Source: Acidobacteriaceae bacterium (lineage in GTDB: Bacteria > Acidobacteriota > Terriglobia > Terriglobales > Acidobacteriaceae). Taken from it: a stretch of DNA of 51,418 bases. The DNA is taken from NCBI GenBank assembly GCA_003134435.1, contig PLBE01000172.1:10256-61673 (forward strand), given 5' to 3'. Positions 42,542-51,289 of the stretch are shown here, one piece after another. The notes below the pieces were generated by a model. The model was not told where the DNA came from and made no database searches. It worked only from the letters and a program-made list of their open reading frames with translations. Positions within the stretch are counted from its first letter, which is position 1; every line of letters begins with the position of its first letter. The position numbers were made by a program, and so were the translations under genes.

Positions 42542-42639
42542 TTCTCTGCTGATGCGGTGGTGCTCAGGCAGCGCGGCGAGAAATGCGTTTCTCCGATTCT
42601 GTTTCTGCACGCGGAGAAGAGTGTCCGCGCCCCACGGGC

Positions 42640-44058
42640 TTAGTCGTATTTTTCCTTGAGCGAGCGGGCCATCTCGTCGCGCAATTGGCGATAGTCTGAG
42701 TGTGCGGTGCGACGCAACGCGGCTTCCGTGGAACTGCCTTGGGCCAGAAGTTCGAGGATGCGGTTGATTTCGCTCATGCCGTAGGTATCGCGAATGTATT
42801 CGGTCGCGGTCAGAGATTCGGCATAGGCGACGGTGGCTTCCGGGGCGGAGAAATTCATGAAACTACCTTCCAGCATATTCAACGGAATCTCGTTACCGGC
42901 GGCGTAAAGTTGTGCCAGTTGGGGACCGGAGGAAGCGGACGACTTGCCTTCCTCCAACTGCGCGATGCCTTCGTTGAGCCAGGTAGGGCAGCGGTTGCCG
43001 GACATCTGGGAGACAAAAGAGTGCGTCAGTTCATGCTTGAGGACGCGGGCGAGGTCGCGCGTGACGCTGGGGATACCGCTGACCGGGATGCGCAGTTTGC
43101 CATCGTTGATAGCGCCGGTCCAGGAGGGCGCGCGGGTTACGTCGAAGAACGCCTGCTGCGTATAGAGCGTGACGGCGATGTTGCTGTGGGGTGAGTAGCC
43201 GAGATCACGCACCAGATCGTCGTACTCGGAGTCGAGAGTGGCGAGCAGGTCGCGACGGAAGGTCTCGGAGGTATCTTTCCCTTCGAAGTGGAGGTTGAAG
43301 TGGCTGCTCTCGCGCTGCGAGAAATCCGATTCTGCGCTGGATTCTCGTTCGGCGCGCGCGAGATATTGGCTGACGGTCGCATCGGGACGCAGGGCGAGCG
43401 ACTTTTTCCAGGAGCGAATGGCGTCGGGAGTGTGATCGCTGGCGAATTGCACAAAACCGAGCATGGCGGCGGCATCGGGCGAGTTGGGATCAACGCTGGC
43501 GGCGTGTTCCGCATAGGGCAGCGCTTCCACGGCATGGCCGGTGCGCATGAGCGTGGCCGAGTAGTAGATCAGGAGGGTCGAGTTATCCGGCTGGAAACGG
43601 AGCGCGGATTCGTAATAGCGCTTGGCCTGCGGAAAGTTGCCATGATCGGATTCGTGTTTTCCGGCGAGGAAGTAGGCGGTGGCGGCGAGTTCGGGATTCT
43701 CCGCCCGCCCCAGGCTGGCCAGGGCCTCGGTATCGACCTTTCCGTCGCGAATGACTTTTTCAGCGACGTCGGCTTCGTGATGGAACGACGGGGTGGGCGG
43801 AGTGATGTCGGGAGTGTCGGGGTTGCTCGACGGTCCGGCTGAGTTTCCGGCGTGAACGGGCGCGATACCGCCGGCTTCGATGCGCTCTACGGTAGATTTT
43901 GGAATCGCGTAAGTATCCTCGCCCAGATCGTATTCGACGTGATCTTTATTGTCGCGGACCTGGTCGGCCCAGATGGTGCGACCATTCTTGAGGTGAATGA
44001 TGTCCGCTGGCGCGGGCAGCGTCGTTAAAAGAACTAGAATGAGAGCAAGAGGTCGCAC
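42640..44058 (-). CDS. Exported TPR protein with gluzincin (peptidase MA-like) domain
   Basis: A 472-aa protein. A signal peptide (MRPLALILVLLTTLPAPA) is followed by a short IIHLKNGRTIWADQV segment that is common in acidobacterial envelope proteins. About three TPR units lie between 115 and 235 (ATAYFLAGKHESDHGNFPQAKRYYESALRFQP, then further repeats). The C-terminal metallopeptidase domain has HELTH (H342, E343, H346) and the third ligand E363 in TWLNEGIAQ, a gluzincin arrangement. A flexible Pro/Ser region (65-95) links the parts. It is likely periplasmic. Substrate unknown; an intact zinc site suggests activity. Confidence 0.8.
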   Translation of the reverse strand: MRPLALILVLLTTLPAPADIIHLKNGRTIWADQVRDNKDHVEYDLGEDTYAIPKSTVERIEAGGIAPVHAGNSAGPSSNPDTPDITPPTPSFHHEADVAEKVIRDGKVDTEALASLGRAENPELAATAYFLAGKHESDHGNFPQAKRYYESALRFQPDNSTLLIYYSATLMRTGHAVEALPYAEHAASVDPNSPDAAAMLGFVQFASDHTPDAIRSWKKSLALRPDATVSQYLARAERESSAESDFSQRESSHFNLHFEGKDTSETFRRDLLATLDSEYDDLVRDLGYSPHSNIAVTLYTQQAFFDVTRAPSWTGAINDGKLRIPVSGIPSVTRDLARVLKHELTHSFVSQMSGNRCPTWLNEGIAQLEEGKSSASSGPQLAQLYAAGNEIPLNMLEGSFMNFSAPEATVAYAESLTATEYIRDTYGMSEINRILELLAQGSSTEAALRRTAHSDYRQLRDEMARSLKEKYD

Positions 44059-44145
44059 TGGGCTGATTCTAGCAATGGCGCGACCGGGCCGGTAAGGTGA
44101 CCAAGGTGCTGGAACTCAAACGCGCGGTTCTCAGTTCCCGGTTCT

Positions 44146-44201
44146 CAGTTCTCAGCCGAGAATCGGAACGTTCTTCGGGCCTTTCCTGGAACTGAGAACT
44201 G
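44146..44201. repeat. 10-bp inverted repeat before the M1 peptidase gene
   Basis: CAGTTCTCAG (44146-44155) is the exact reverse complement of CTGAGAACTG (44192-44201), separated by 36 bases. Additional GTTCTCAG copies lie at 44127 and 44141. The right arm belongs to the 25-nt leader element at 44192-44216. Confidence 0.6.
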
Positions 44202-44216
44202 CGAATTGACAACCGA
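44192..44216 (+). repeat. 25-nt leader element upstream of the M1 peptidase gene (copy 2)
   Basis: Matches 17588-17612 upstream of actB at 22 of 25 positions. It contains TTGACA, but no -10 follows at proper spacing. The ATG of the peptidase follows 11 bases after it. Confidence 0.75.
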
Positions 44217-44226
44217 GAGCGGTTTT

Positions 44227-46860
44227 ATGAAGCTCGCGCTGGTTCGATCGCAGTGGGTGATCAGGTTGGTCTGGTGCCTGACGGCCGCCGCTACTGGGGC
44301 GCTGGCAGCGGAGCCGAGTCAGCAGTGTCCACAAACGGCGGGCGGTCTTTACGCGCGGCTTCGGGCGGTGGAACTTGATCGGCAACGCGTCTACCATGTG
44401 CGCGACGCTTCGATTGACCGGCCGAATCTTCATCTTGACCTAGATGACGGCACGCTGGCGTTTACCGAAGATATCTGTGGGCGAATCACGGGCGCATTTT
44501 TCGAAGGCGAGGGCGAGATACGGCTGCGGCCTCCCAATCGCGTTGAACGCGGATCGATGGCGCTGTTCACCGGGATGGCGATTCTGGAGGAACAGTTCAC
44601 GTCAGGGTATCTGCGCTTTAACGACGACACGGCAGCGGTTTTGCAGCCGTTTCTGACCCCAGCGGACGAGGGTGGGGACTTCATCAAGAAATGGAACGAT
44701 ACCAGCCGCAGTCTGGCGGATTTTGATGCGCTGCGCCTGCTACTCGACTTCAGTCATTTTCTTCCCACTGTACCCGCGGAGGGCGGACCTCCGGCGCCGG
44801 GCGGACCGCGGCGTCTGCCGCTGCGCGAGGAGGGCCGAGAATTTCCACGGTTGCTGCACGCGCATCTGCTGGGCAGAAAGCTGGGTAATTTTGAAGTGGT
44901 CTGGGATGCGGCCAGTCCGGAGCCGTTGTGGGCCGGTCAGTCGCGGTTGAAGGACGGGATCCTGTTCTTCGACATTTGGACTTCGTTTGCGCCGAGCGGA
45001 GGCGCAACGGCCGGTCCAGCGGCCGACGCGTCGATCTCAGCGCTCCGCATTCGGGCTTCGGTCGAGCCTCCGACGAGGTTGCAGGCAGCGACGGAGATGA
45101 ATGTGCAAATCCGCAGCGGAGGAGAAAGGGCACTGGTTTTTGAATTGTCGCGTTATCTGAAGATCGATGCGGTCGAAGCGGATGGGCGGCCGGTGGATTT
45201 CATCCAGAATCCGGCGGTGGAAGGAACGCAATTACAGCGAAAAGGCAACGACCTGGTGGCGCTGGTGTTTTCCATGCCGCTCCGGCCGGGGCAGGCATTG
45301 AAACTGCGCTTCCGCTATGCGGGTGAGGTTCTGTCGGATGCGGGGAACGGATTGCTGTATGTTGGCGAGCGCGGGACGTGGTATCCGAATTTTGGTTTAG
45401 GTTCGGCGCAGTTCGATATGGAATTTCACTATCCGGCGAGCTGGACCCTGGTGGCGACGGGAAAACGGCAGGTTGCGCCATCCGGTGGCGGGGAGGCGGC
45501 AACGAATCAGGAAGTTGGCACAGAGAAGGTTTCCCGGTGGATCTCGGAGCGTCCCATTCCTGTAGCTGGGTTCAACCTGGGCAAGTACGTTCGAGCGGAG
45601 GCCAAGACGAAGACGAAACCGCGCGACATTCCAGTCGAGGCGTACGGCACCAGGGTGGTGGAGAAATCATTTCCGAAGCCGAAGGCGGAAGCCATCGAGC
45701 AACCGGTGTTTCCCGGTGTTTCGGCGCCACGTTCGATGGTGCCGCTGATGGTAACGCCGCCGCCGCCGTCCCCCGCTCGCGATGCGCAAGCAGTGGCGGA
45801 CAGGGCGGCGCAGGCGATGGAGAGCTTTTCGCAGTGGTTCGGGCCCTATCCGTATGACTCGCTGGCGTTGACGCAGATGCCGGGCGAGTTAAGCCAGGGC
45901 TGGCCGGGTCTGGTCTTTCTGTCGAGTTTCGCGTTCCTCAGCCCCGAGGAGCAGGCCGATCTGCGCCTGGATCCAGTGACGCGGGAGCTCGACCGTCAAG
46001 TTCTGGTGCACGAGACGGCGCACCAATGGTGGGGCGATCTGGTGGGTTGGAAAAGCTATCGCGACCAGTGGCTAATGGAAGGTCTGGCGAACTATGCGTC
46101 CTTGTTGATTCTGGAACAGGAGAATCCGGCTCAATTCCGGCAGGTCCTGGACCAGTACCGGCACGATCTTCTGAGCCAGAACAAAGACGGAGAGCGGCTG
46201 CGCGACGCTGGACCGGTGACGCTGGGGCAGCGCCTGGAGTCGTCGCATTTTCCCGCGGGATACCAGGCGATCAGCTACGAACGGGGTACGTGGCTGTTTC
46301 ACATGCTGCGCTGCATGTTGCGCGACTCGACGCTGCACGGTGCCATGCTGGGCGGTTCAGCGCGGCGCGATTCCGAAGCGGTATCCCATCCCCGGAAGGG
46401 ACCGACGAGTGCGCCGTTGGATGCCGAAGAGCCCTTCTTCCGCGTGCTGCGAAAGGTCAGGGATCGGTATGCGGGAAGAAGCATCAGCACGCCGGAGCTT
46501 ATGCAGGCTTTCGAAGAGGAATTGCCGCGCCCACTTTGGTACGAGAAACGTCCCAAGTTGGACTGGTTCTTGGAAGGGTGGGTCGAAGGGACGTCGATAC
46601 CGGTGCTGGAAGCGAGGGATATACACTTCGCGGAGAAGGCTGGGGTGACTAGGGTGACGGGTGTGATCGTACAAAAGGACATACCCGACGATCTGGTGAC
46701 TGCGGTTCCGGTGTATGCCGTCACCGTGGGCAACACTCAAGTATTTCTGGGGGAAGTGCTGGCGGACGGCCCGGAGACTGGGTTTCGGCTGGTGGCTCCC
46801 AGCGGGACACGCAAGATTGTGCTGGATCCGAAGCAGACGATTCTGACTGCATTGAAGTAG
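44227..46860 (+). CDS. Exported M1-family metallopeptidase
   Basis: An 877-aa protein. A signal peptide (ending near GALAAEP) is followed by a long N-terminal region (about 30-280) without a family match, then the M1 beta-sandwich domain (RYAGEVLSDAGNGLLYVGERG, YPNFGLGSAQFDMEFHYP). The catalytic domain has HETAH (H595, E596, H599) and the third ligand E618, in the HEXXH-(18)-E arrangement of M1. The usual GAMEN exopeptidase motif is replaced by PGELSQGWPGLVFLSS, so aminopeptidase activity is not assured. ATG 44227 was chosen since the signal peptide begins there; the in-frame TTG at 44206 lies in the leader element. It is a probable periplasmic peptidase. Confidence 0.86.
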   Translation: MKLALVRSQWVIRLVWCLTAAATGALAAEPSQQCPQTAGGLYARLRAVELDRQRVYHVRDASIDRPNLHLDLDDGTLAFTEDICGRITGAFFEGEGEIRLRPPNRVERGSMALFTGMAILEEQFTSGYLRFNDDTAAVLQPFLTPADEGGDFIKKWNDTSRSLADFDALRLLLDFSHFLPTVPAEGGPPAPGGPRRLPLREEGREFPRLLHAHLLGRKLGNFEVVWDAASPEPLWAGQSRLKDGILFFDIWTSFAPSGGATAGPAADASISALRIRASVEPPTRLQAATEMNVQIRSGGERALVFELSRYLKIDAVEADGRPVDFIQNPAVEGTQLQRKGNDLVALVFSMPLRPGQALKLRFRYAGEVLSDAGNGLLYVGERGTWYPNFGLGSAQFDMEFHYPASWTLVATGKRQVAPSGGGEAATNQEVGTEKVSRWISERPIPVAGFNLGKYVRAEAKTKTKPRDIPVEAYGTRVVEKSFPKPKAEAIEQPVFPGVSAPRSMVPLMVTPPPPSPARDAQAVADRAAQAMESFSQWFGPYPYDSLALTQMPGELSQGWPGLVFLSSFAFLSPEEQADLRLDPVTRELDRQVLVHETAHQWWGDLVGWKSYRDQWLMEGLANYASLLILEQENPAQFRQVLDQYRHDLLSQNKDGERLRDAGPVTLGQRLESSHFPAGYQAISYERGTWLFHMLRCMLRDSTLHGAMLGGSARRDSEAVSHPRKGPTSAPLDAEEPFFRVLRKVRDRYAGRSISTPELMQAFEEELPRPLWYEKRPKLDWFLEGWVEGTSIPVLEARDIHFAEKAGVTRVTGVIVQKDIPDDLVTAVPVYAVTVGNTQVFLGEVLADGPETGFRLVAPSGTRKIVLDPKQTILTALK

Positions 46861-46974
46861 ATTCCGACTCATAATTCGAAGACATACCTGTCAGTGCGCC
46901 GCGCGCCGCTGCTACGGGAGGCAGCGAGGCCACGCGATTGCTGGAGAGTTTCAGGAAGTGAATCGGGGTGACCT

Positions 46975-47412
46975 GTGACTCTTCAACCATTTGTATTTGC
47001 CAACGACCGGCCACGGCGGCGGATTATTCTGCTAGTGGAAGACGAGCCTTTTGTTCGGGAGGCCACGTGCAGCATTCTGGAGAGCGCGGGTTTTGAAGTC
47101 TTGCCGGCTGGCAATGCGCTGGCTGCGATGAAGGTTTACCAAGAGTGCAAACGGCGAATCGACCTGGTGATGACGGATATGGTCCTTCCAGGACGCTCGG
47201 GCGAGCAACTGGGGCAGGATCTGCGGCAGCATTTTCCCGAAGTAGTGATTCTAGCGACGTCGGGTTACAACAACCCGGAATATGAGACGGAAACGCCCGG
47301 CTCGCACTCGTATTTCCTGGCGAAGCCGTATTCCAGGCGAACGCTGGTCGACAAGATTGAAAAGATTCTTGGGGCGTCTGAATTACGGCGACCGGCGACG
47401 CAAACCGGCTGA
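46975..47412 (+). CDS. Single-domain response regulator (receiver only)
   Basis: A 145-aa CheY-like protein. Acidic pocket residues lie in LLVEDEPFVRE, phospho-acceptor D68 in VMTDMVLPGRSG, the switch Ser/Thr in ILATSGYNN and conserved K117 in FLAKPYSRRTL. No output domain follows; the tail after the last helix is short and basic. GTG 46975 is preceded by GGGGTGA about 6 bases upstream. No histidine kinase is encoded in the window, so it probably serves as an adaptor for a kinase elsewhere. Its sequence style (RSGEQLGQDLRQHFP) resembles receivers of hybrid-kinase or NtrC-like systems. Confidence 0.88.
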   Translation: MTLQPFVFANDRPRRRIILLVEDEPFVREATCSILESAGFEVLPAGNALAAMKVYQECKRRIDLVMTDMVLPGRSGEQLGQDLRQHFPEVVILATSGYNNPEYETETPGSHSYFLAKPYSRRTLVDKIEKILGASELRRPATQTG

Positions 47413-47545
47413 TACCCTCAGGGAGCTTCGACCGGCGCCTTGCCAATGTCTTCTTTGATGCCCCGTCCTCGGGGGAATGAAATCTCTGCAGTGCCTGTCC
47501 CCAGCCAGCACCAGAGAAACGCCCACCAGCGCGCTTCCGTGACGT

Positions 47546-47551
47546 TATAAT
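47546..47551 (+). promoter_or_regulatory. Probable -10 element of fabG
   Basis: A perfect TATAAT lies 79 bases before the fabG ATG. No good -35 is seen at 16-18 bp upstream. A leader of about 70 bases would end at the AAGGAG ribosome binding site (47617-47622). Confidence 0.4.
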
Positions 47552-47629
47552 CCTCGGTTCAAAGCTGCAGGTCTTAAAAACGATTCCTAGAAAGGCCAAG
47601 AACGAAAACGAGGAAAGTAAGGAGCACCG

Positions 47630-48373
<744 letters not shown>

Positions 48374-48379
48374 GTGTAG

Positions 48380-48399
48380 GGCGGACACTCCTGTCCGCC
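48380..48399 (+). terminator. Perfect 8-bp hairpin after fabG
   Basis: GGCGGACA (48380-48387) and TGTCCGCC (48392-48399) pair perfectly around CTCC, 6 bases after the fabG stop. No T-run follows directly (TTTTT only at 48416-48420). It may end fabG transcripts. Confidence 0.5.
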
Positions 48400-48585
48400 G
48401 CGCTTGACCTTAGAGTTTTTGGCCAAGGATGGACGAGAATTGCCGCTCACGTACACTAGAATCATCGTGCAACTTACACAAACGTCGTAAGGCTCCGCTC
48501 AATGAGCGGACCTCTGAGCGGCCTAACAACGGGGCGTTCGTATTTGGAGCATGTTCTTTTTGAGTCCGATTTGTCGACCCCGCGG

Positions 48586-48996
48586 CTAGGCGGGAGTTTT
48601 TCTGAACAGGGGGCGGAGGCGCTCGTAGAGGCCTTCGATGGCATGAAAGAGGCCTTCCAGGCCTTTGGTTTCGAGGCCCAGTTCCAGGGACTCCAGGTCG
48701 ATGGTCAGATCTTTCGTGATCTGGGTGGTGCGGCGGACGCGCTCCTCCGCCAGGATATCCATCAGGGTGTAGGGGTCGCGATGTTGCCGTTGCAGCTCAA
48801 TCCATTGTTGGACGGCCCATGCGGTTTGGCGAATGCTGTCGACGGCGCCGCGGAATTCGCTTAGAACGCGGGGCGAAGAGTCGCCGGAGAGGACCAGTTT
48901 TTCCAACTCCTGCAGTTCATCGGTCGCGGCTTGCAGACGCTCGGAGACGGAACGGGCGCCGGTTTGATTTTCGCCGAGATTTTCGGTGTATCTCAT
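48586..48996 (-). CDS. Hypothetical helical protein, 136 aa
   Basis: An almost entirely alpha-helical, soluble protein. Its sequence is regular and charged (VSERLQAATDELQELEKLVL, FRGAVDSIRQTAWAVQQWIE, DILAEERVRRTTQITKDL, LEGLFHAIEGLYERLRPLF), with the appearance of a helical bundle or short coiled coil. No signal peptide, membrane span or catalytic motif is visible. I do not recognise a family. The coding look is much better than that of the opposite-strand frame. It lies 204 bp downstream of the lytic transglycosylase gene on the same strand, with a hairpin between them, so co-transcription is uncertain. A clear ribosome binding site is lacking. Confidence 0.65.
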   Translation of the reverse strand: MRYTENLGENQTGARSVSERLQAATDELQELEKLVLSGDSSPRVLSEFRGAVDSIRQTAWAVQQWIELQRQHRDPYTLMDILAEERVRRTTQITKDLTIDLESLELGLETKGLEGLFHAIEGLYERLRPLFRKTPA

Positions 48997-49028
48997 AATT
49001 CACACTTCAACTTGTTCACGCCGCAACG

Positions 49029-49048
49029 GTTTGAGCGCCTGCCCAAAC
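49029..49048 (-). terminator. Possible hairpin between the lytic transglycosylase and hypothetical genes
   Basis: GTTTG (49029-49033) pairs with CAAAC (49044-49048), and inner GC (49035-49036) pairs with GC (49041-49042), with one mismatch and loop GCCT. It lies downstream of the lytic transglycosylase stop. No T-run is present on the minus strand. Confidence 0.3.
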
Positions 49049-49200
49049 GGCTGAGAATTACAAGTTCTTCCTCGCAGGTAACCATCGGCGCTGACCGGGG
49101 AAAACTTCAGTTGGAAACGCTACTTTCGTAACGTGAGGGATGGGCGGCGCGTAACCGGAAGTTGGGCTGCTTCTGTGGAAACCAGGGTATGAGCTGGCGG

Positions 49201-51213
49201 TTAGCGGCCTTCGCGAACGATCAGGACCATGCCGGGACGAAGCGCGGCGAGATTGCGGTTGTCGTGCCTGAGGGCGGAGACGGTGGTGTTGTAGGTGCTA
49301 GCGATCGATGAGAGAGTCTCGCCGCGTTGCACTTTATGATGCTTCACGGTGGAATGCTTCGCCACGGGATGGGCAACGGTGCTGGCTGATGCAGTTTGAC
49401 TTCCAGCGCGGTGTTTGGAGTTGACCGAGTGTTTCGAGGCGGTCTGCGTTTCGGATGCGCCCTGGGTCACGGGCAGATGGAGATACAGGGTCTTTCTTCC
49501 CGTCAGGCTGCTGCCCTTGAGGTGGTTCCAGCCGCGGACGAGTTTTTGGGAAACGCCGAAGTTCTCAGCCACCGACTCAACGGTATCGCCTTTGCGGACT
49601 TTGTAGCGGGTAATTGAGCGCGCATAGGTGCTGGTATCGTTTTGATTGCCGGGGGCGATCGGGATGATGAGACGGGTTTCCGGTGGGAGGGCGCCGTTGG
49701 TCCTGGCGTTGTCGAGTCCGTCGTAGAGGTCGTTGGCTTCCGCAATAGCTTTCGGAGTTGTGTGATGGGTGCGCGCAATGGAGGCCAGCGTTTCTCCAGC
49801 TTGCACCTTGTGATAGCGCCACCAGACGCGCTTGTCGGCTGGGATCGAAGCGACCGCAGTCTGAAATCTGGCGGCGGTTCCGGCCGGCAAGTGAAGCTCG
49901 AATTGCTGGTCTGGTCCGGCCAGCTTCGGAGTGGTCATGCGGAGCAAGCTGGGATTCAGATCCGATAGTTCTTCAGCGCTAGCATCCACGCATTCGGCGG
50001 CGAGCCGGAGATCAATGGGATAGTCGATTTTCACGGTGTCAAAGGGAACCGGCTTTTCTTTCACTACCGAGTCCAGTCCGTATTGCGCGGGATTCTTGGC
50101 CATGATGGTGACGGCGACGATGATGGGAACGTAGTTGCGGGTTTCCTTCGGCAGCACATTGCGGCGGTAGAGTTCCCAGAAATCGGCGTAGCCGGTGCGC
50201 TTGACCGCGCTTTGAACCGTTCCCGGGCCGGAGTTGTAGGCGGCCATGGCCAGATACCAGTCGCCAAACTGGTTGTAGAGGTCCTTCAGATGGTGAGCGG
50301 CGGCGCGGGTGGCTTTTTCGGGATCCTGGCGGTCATCGACCCACCAGCTGCGCTCGAGTCCGTAGCCAGCCGCGCGGCTGCCCATGAACTGCCACATGCC
50401 GCGAGCGCCGGCGCGGGAAACGGCCAGAGGATGGAAGCCGGACTCGGCCTGGGCGAGATAGATGAGTTCTTGCGGGACGCCTTGTTCGCGCAGGATGCGG
50501 CGAATCATGTCTTCGTACCGTCCGGACCGGGCCAGTGCGCGCTCTAGAGTGCCGCGTCCGCGGTTGGAAAAGTAGTTGATGAAACCGGCGACTTGGTCGG
50601 TCATCACCAGCGGAAGGTCGGAATGGGTGGACTTGATCTCGGCTGCAGCTTTCGCCTTGACGTTTTCATCGACCGTCGGGGTAAAATCATTGGCTTCGTC
50701 GATAGGAGCCGGTTCTGACTTTTGCTCGGCAAAACCGTCGCCCTGTTGCAGCGCGGCCAGTTCGAGCCCGTTGATGCCGTCGAGAATGCGGTCGAGCTCA
50801 CGCTCCAGCCGATCATCGGATTGGGACTGAAGATCGAATCCGCTGCCGAGCAACTGGTTGAAGGCGGAGTCGAAATTCTGTTTGGCGGCCTCCATGTGTC
50901 CAGCGCGGTAGTTATCCTGCCCGGCCTGGTATTTCTTCTCGACGCGGGCAATCAAAGCGCCGACGGGATCGACTTGAAGCACCTCAGGCACCGAGGGCTT
51001 CGATTGAGGCTCAGGGGCGGCAGTTGCCATGGTCTGCGGACGCGGATCGGGTGGACCAGCCTTCGCGACCAAGGCTGGAGCCTGGGCTTGGGCGGGGGGC
51101 ATAAAGGATTTCTGGGTAGTCTGGCAGGCGAGGGTTGCCAGCAGAGCCGCAGTCGCCGCGGAGAGGGCGGCGGAGAGAATGAATGCCCGATGCCGGTGAG
51201 AATAAAATCTCAT
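49201..51213 (-). CDS. LysM lytic transglycosylase (MltD-like)
   Basis: A 670-aa cell-wall enzyme. An N-terminal signal ends at ATLACQTTQ, a possible though imperfect lipobox. A Pro/Ala-rich and helical region precedes the SLT domain (about 240-375), with catalytic E257 in AQAESGFHP, then GARGMWQFMGSRAAGYGL, AAHHLKDLYNQFGDWYLAMAAYNSGPGTV and ETRNYVPIIVA. Three LysM domains follow (WRYHKVQAGETLASIARTHH, YKVRKGDTVESVAENFG, HHKVQRGETLSSIASTYN), separated by Ser/His-rich linkers. It cleaves peptidoglycan glycan strands to 1,6-anhydro ends. No Shine-Dalgarno lies before the ATG. A TTGACC (minus strand, 51306-51301) could be its -35, with no convincing -10. Confidence 0.9.
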   Translation of the reverse strand: MRFYSHRHRAFILSAALSAATAALLATLACQTTQKSFMPPAQAQAPALVAKAGPPDPRPQTMATAAPEPQSKPSVPEVLQVDPVGALIARVEKKYQAGQDNYRAGHMEAAKQNFDSAFNQLLGSGFDLQSQSDDRLERELDRILDGINGLELAALQQGDGFAEQKSEPAPIDEANDFTPTVDENVKAKAAAEIKSTHSDLPLVMTDQVAGFINYFSNRGRGTLERALARSGRYEDMIRRILREQGVPQELIYLAQAESGFHPLAVSRAGARGMWQFMGSRAAGYGLERSWWVDDRQDPEKATRAAAHHLKDLYNQFGDWYLAMAAYNSGPGTVQSAVKRTGYADFWELYRRNVLPKETRNYVPIIVAVTIMAKNPAQYGLDSVVKEKPVPFDTVKIDYPIDLRLAAECVDASAEELSDLNPSLLRMTTPKLAGPDQQFELHLPAGTAARFQTAVASIPADKRVWWRYHKVQAGETLASIARTHHTTPKAIAEANDLYDGLDNARTNGALPPETRLIIPIAPGNQNDTSTYARSITRYKVRKGDTVESVAENFGVSQKLVRGWNHLKGSSLTGRKTLYLHLPVTQGASETQTASKHSVNSKHRAGSQTASASTVAHPVAKHSTVKHHKVQRGETLSSIASTYNTTVSALRHDNRNLAALRPGMVLIVREGR

Positions 51214-51289
51214 ATTTGCAAAAACTTACCGCAGCCGTCCCCGAGCGTAACCTGCCTTTTCTGATGATCTGATTCGATGGTACTATCGC

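Noticed and set aside
48502-48864. Plus-strand open frame of 120 codons after fabG
   Set aside because: It is antisense to the helical 136-aa protein, whose charged helical pattern is more protein-like.
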